A DNA stretch of 5,830 nucleotides, taken from contig CAJASG010000720.1 of assembly GCA_903944555.1 (NCBI GenBank), forward strand, positions 1 to 5,830, read 5' to 3'. Source of the stretch: an uncultured beta proteobacterium. Lineage in GTDB: Bacteria; Pseudomonadota; Gammaproteobacteria; Burkholderiales; Burkholderiaceae_C. Of the stretch, positions 3,614-5,830 are shown piece after piece. How positions within the stretch are numbered: position 1 is the stretch's first letter; each line of letters opens with the position of its first letter. Under the pieces are notes generated by a model. That model saw only the letters and a list, made by a program, of their open reading frames with translations. It did not search any database and was not told the DNA's origin. Made by a program: the position numbers and the translations under genes.

Positions 3614-5830
3614 AACGCACCCCCTCCTGAAACTGTCCGATAGCCGATTGCATGGCTTGTTCGACATTGTCCAGAAAGATCAATTCGATTTGCTGCCGCG
3701 CCGCTTGCGGCACTTCCTCCAGGTCCTTTCGATTGCGCGACGGCAGCATGACCCGCTTGATTCCAGCGGCCACGGCGGCCAACACCTTTTCCTTGATGCC
3801 ACCCACTGGCAGCACCAGCCCGCGCAGACTGATCTCACCGGTCATTGCGATGTCATTGTGGACGGGCTTATCCGTAAACAGGGAAGCCAACGCAATGAAC
3901 ATGGCAACCCCCGCGCTGGGCCCATCTTTGGGGATCGCCCCTGCGGGGACATGGACGTGGATATCGGTCTTCTCGAAAACACCCGCGTCCAGCTGGAGCG
4001 CCTCGGTGCGGGACTTCACCAGCGTCAGTGCGGCCTGCACCGACTCTTTCATGACATCCCCCAGCTGCCCCGTCAAAATAAGCCGCCCGGTGCCGGCGGT
4101 GCGGCTCGCCTCAATGAACAAAATGTCACCGCCGGCCGGGGTCCACGCCAACCCGGTCGCGACTCCGGGCATTGCGGTGCGCAACGCAACTTCGTTCTCG
4201 AACTTTGCAGGCCCAAGAACCTCCGCGAGCCCGGACTCGTCAACAACTGTTTTACGGATGCTGTTTTCGGCAATACTGACCGCAACACGGCGACAAACCG
4301 CACCGATTTGGCGCTCCAATCCGCGCACGCCCGCCTCACGGGTGTAATCACGGATGATGGCCGATAGTGCTGCGTCCGTGATCTCCAATTGCGCAGGGGT
4401 CAAACCGCACTCATCCAATTGGCGAGCCACCAGGTACTTGCGGGCAATCTCACGCTTTTCGTCCTGCGTGTAGCCAGAGAGGTTCAGCACCTCCATGCGG
4501 TCCCGCAATGGTCCGGGGATGGGGTCCAAAACATTGGCGGTCGCAATAAACAGCACTTGGGACAAGTCGTAGGGGACACCCAGGTAGTTGTCGCGAAAAC
4601 TGGAATTCTGTTCAGGGTCCAACACTTCCAACATCGCCGCGGACGGGTCACCGTGCACTCCGGTTCCCAGCTTGTCGATCTCATCCAGCATCATCACGCA
4701 CCCGCGTGTCCCGGCCTTCTTCAGGGCCTGAATGATGTTGCCAGGTAGCGCCCCTATGTACGTTCTGCGATGGCCCCGAATCTCAGCCTCGTCATGCACG
4801 CCCCCCAAAGAAACACGCACAAATTTTCTGCCCAGTGCCTTGGCAATGGATTGCCCGAGGGAGGTCTTTCCGACACCGGGCGGGCCAACGAGGCACAGGA
4901 TCGGTCCGTGTCCGTCGGGTTTTAGCTTTCGCACTGCCAAGAACTCAATGATCCGTTTCTTGACCTGTCCCAGCCCGAAATGGTCATCGTCCAAAACTTT
5001 TCGCGCCTGTGCCACGTCAATCACATCAGGCGCAGGCGTCTTCCATGGCAACTCCGCCAGCCAGTCAAGGTAAGTGCGCACCATGGAGTACTCGGAAGAC
5101 CCATCCGACATGCGCTGGAGCCGTTTGAGCTCCTTCTCGGCCTGTTTGGCCACCTCTTCGGGCAGGCAGGCATCCGCAATCAGCAGGCGCAATTCATCCA
5201 GTTCCGCGGCATTGCCACCGCCCTCCTCCCCCAGCTCCTTTTGGATCGCCCTCATTTGCTCCCGAAGCAAAAATTCACGCTCCCGCTTTTCCACATTAAC
5301 CTTCGTTTGCTGGTCAATTTCTCTTGAGATGTGCATCACCGCAATTTTGTGCACCATCACTTCCAGCAAGCGATCCAACCGACTGCGCAGGTCGACCTCC
5401 TCAAGCAATTGCTGCTTCTCCTGCGCCCCGATATCCAGGTAGCCAGCAACCAAATCCGCGAGGGTGCCCGGCGCCTCGATACGTTGCACCACGTTAATCA
5501 TCTCTGCAGGCACTTGGGGCAAAAGTTGCAAGACTTCCACCGCGCGCTCTTTGAGCCGGATAAATCTGGCCTCAACTTCTTTGTCCCCCGCGCCAGAATG
5601 CTCTTCAATGCGCTCGATTCTGGCCACGATGAAGGGATACCCAGGGAGATACCCGGTCACACGAAAACGCTGTTGCCCCTGACAAATGATGTGCTGAGAC
5701 CCATCTGGGGAGGTCACGTAACGCAGAATGGATGCGACCGTCCCCACCAAGGCCAAATCATCGGGGCCGGGCGTCTCGGTTTGCGGATTGTGCTGCATCA
5801 AAATCCCGATGGGAAGCTCGCTATCAATCG
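3603..5830 (-). CDS. lon: Lon-type ATP-dependent serine protease (endopeptidase La), 5' end missing
   Basis: This is a Lon AAA+ protease, open to the right window edge with nine codons (IDSELPIGI) readable before a TTG at 5801; numbering here counts that TTG as residue 1, giving 732 residues from there. The order is: the rest of the N-terminal substrate-binding domain (about 1-120), a coiled-coil-rich region (about 125-250), the AAA+ module with Walker A GPPGVGKT (306-313), Walker B VMMLDEID (369-376), sensor-1 region TANVLD (421-426) and sensor-2 Arg493 in GVRGLE, then the protease domain. The catalytic Ser629 lies in PKDGPSAG and Lys672 in GGIKEK; their 43-residue spacing equals Ser679/Lys722 of E. 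coli Lon, so it should be active. The family degrades misfolded and regulatory proteins in the cytoplasm. True translation starts outside the window; the TTG/ATG near 5801 is internal. The neighbours are a Cys-motif protein and a BON protein instead of clpX, so this may be a second Lon rather than the housekeeping copy. Confidence 0.95.
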   Translation of the reverse strand, partial: IDSELPIGILMQHNPQTETPGPDDLALVGTVASILRYVTSPDGSQHIICQGQQRFRVTGYLPGYPFIVARIERIEEHSGAGDKEVEARFIRLKERAVEVLQLLPQVPAEMINVVQRIEAPGTLADLVAGYLDIGAQEKQQLLEEVDLRSRLDRLLEVMVHKIAVMHISREIDQQTKVNVEKREREFLLREQMRAIQKELGEEGGGNAAELDELRLLIADACLPEEVAKQAEKELKRLQRMSDGSSEYSMVRTYLDWLAELPWKTPAPDVIDVAQARKVLDDDHFGLGQVKKRIIEFLAVRKLKPDGHGPILCLVGPPGVGKTSLGQSIAKALGRKFVRVSLGGVHDEAEIRGHRRTYIGALPGNIIQALKKAGTRGCVMMLDEIDKLGTGVHGDPSAAMLEVLDPEQNSSFRDNYLGVPYDLSQVLFIATANVLDPIPGPLRDRMEVLNLSGYTQDEKREIARKYLVARQLDECGLTPAQLEITDAALSAIIRDYTREAGVRGLERQIGAVCRRVAVSIAENSIRKTVVDESGLAEVLGPAKFENEVALRTAMPGVATGLAWTPAGGDILFIEASRTAGTGRLILTGQLGDVMKESVQAALTLVKSRTEALQLDAGVFEKTDIHVHVPAGAIPKDGPSAGVAMFIALASLFTDKPVHNDIAMTGEISLRGLVLPVGGIKEKVLAAVAAGIKRVMLPSRNRKDLEEVPQAARQQIELIFLDNVEQAMQSAIGQFQEGVRYAA
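3623..3628 (-). promoter_or_regulatory. Perfect Shine-Dalgarno AGGAGG inside lon, serving the downstream small gene
   Basis: The minus strand reads AGGAGG within the lon codons for Gln-Glu-Gly near the C-terminus, nine bases before the ATG of the 69-residue Cys-motif gene. It is one of the strongest ribosome sites in the window. It supports both the reality and the start of that small gene. Confidence 0.7.

Noticed and set aside
3614..3667. 18-residue extension of the Cys-motif protein from the ATG at 3667
   Set aside because: No comparable ribosome site precedes 3667, while a perfect AGGAGG with 9-base spacing precedes the ATG at 3613.
3549..4367. Long + strand open frame opposite lon (272 codons)
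   Set aside because: It lies antisense to conserved Lon protease coding sequence and its translation (many His, Gln and Arg) resembles no family; it is a shadow of the GC-rich gene.
5799..5801. TTG as the lon start codon
   Set aside because: The frame stays open to the window edge and the nine preceding codons (IDSELPIGI) match the Lon N-terminal domain, so the true start is outside.

Overview
The window is about 5.8 kb of dense, GC-rich bacterial chromosome. The protein sequences look betaproteobacterial, most likely a Comamonadaceae member (Rhodoferax/Polaromonas/Acidovorax-like). The evidence is the Rep helicase C-terminus, the neighbouring outer-membrane phospholipase A, and a short AT-rich segment (TATAGCTGCTTGCGCA type) that resembles an interspersed repeat I recall from these genomes. 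The genus is an inference; no rRNA or other marker is present. No tRNA, rRNA, CRISPR array, transposase or phage gene was seen.

Layout. (1) On the + strand, positions 1-466 hold the C-terminal end of a Rep/UvrD superfamily 1 helicase. It overlaps by ATGA the start of a complete outer-membrane phospholipase A gene (pldA, 463-1461). (2) Facing it on the - strand is a two-gene unit: a bacterial RIO1-like protein kinase (2938 to 2090) followed 55 bp later by an unrecognised 187-residue protein (2034 to 1471). The stop of the latter lies 9 bp from the pldA stop. (3) A 229-bp divergent intergenic region (2939-3167) separates the kinase from a small BON-domain gene on the + strand (3168-3407). It contains several inverted repeats, including a perfect 12-bp palindrome. 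(4) On the - strand, a Lon protease gene enters from the right edge (5830 to 3603, 5' end missing). Its last codons carry a perfect Shine-Dalgarno and the overlapping start of a 69-residue Cys-motif protein (3613 to 3404). The stop codon of that small gene shares a TTAA with the stop of the convergent BON gene.

How the genes may work together. The helicase/pldA pair looks like a chance transcriptional pairing (replication restart and envelope lipid turnover) held together by translational coupling. The Lon, Cys-motif protein and BON group reads like a small protein-quality or stress module. It is not in the usual clpP-clpX-lon setting as far as can be seen, so this Lon may be an accessory paralogue. 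The RIO kinase and the unknown protein probably share a transcript, which makes the unknown protein a candidate partner or substrate.

The least explained items are the 69-residue C-X-C-X2-C-X2-C protein overlapping lon and the 187-residue protein downstream of the RIO kinase. Neither amounts to a demonstrated new system.
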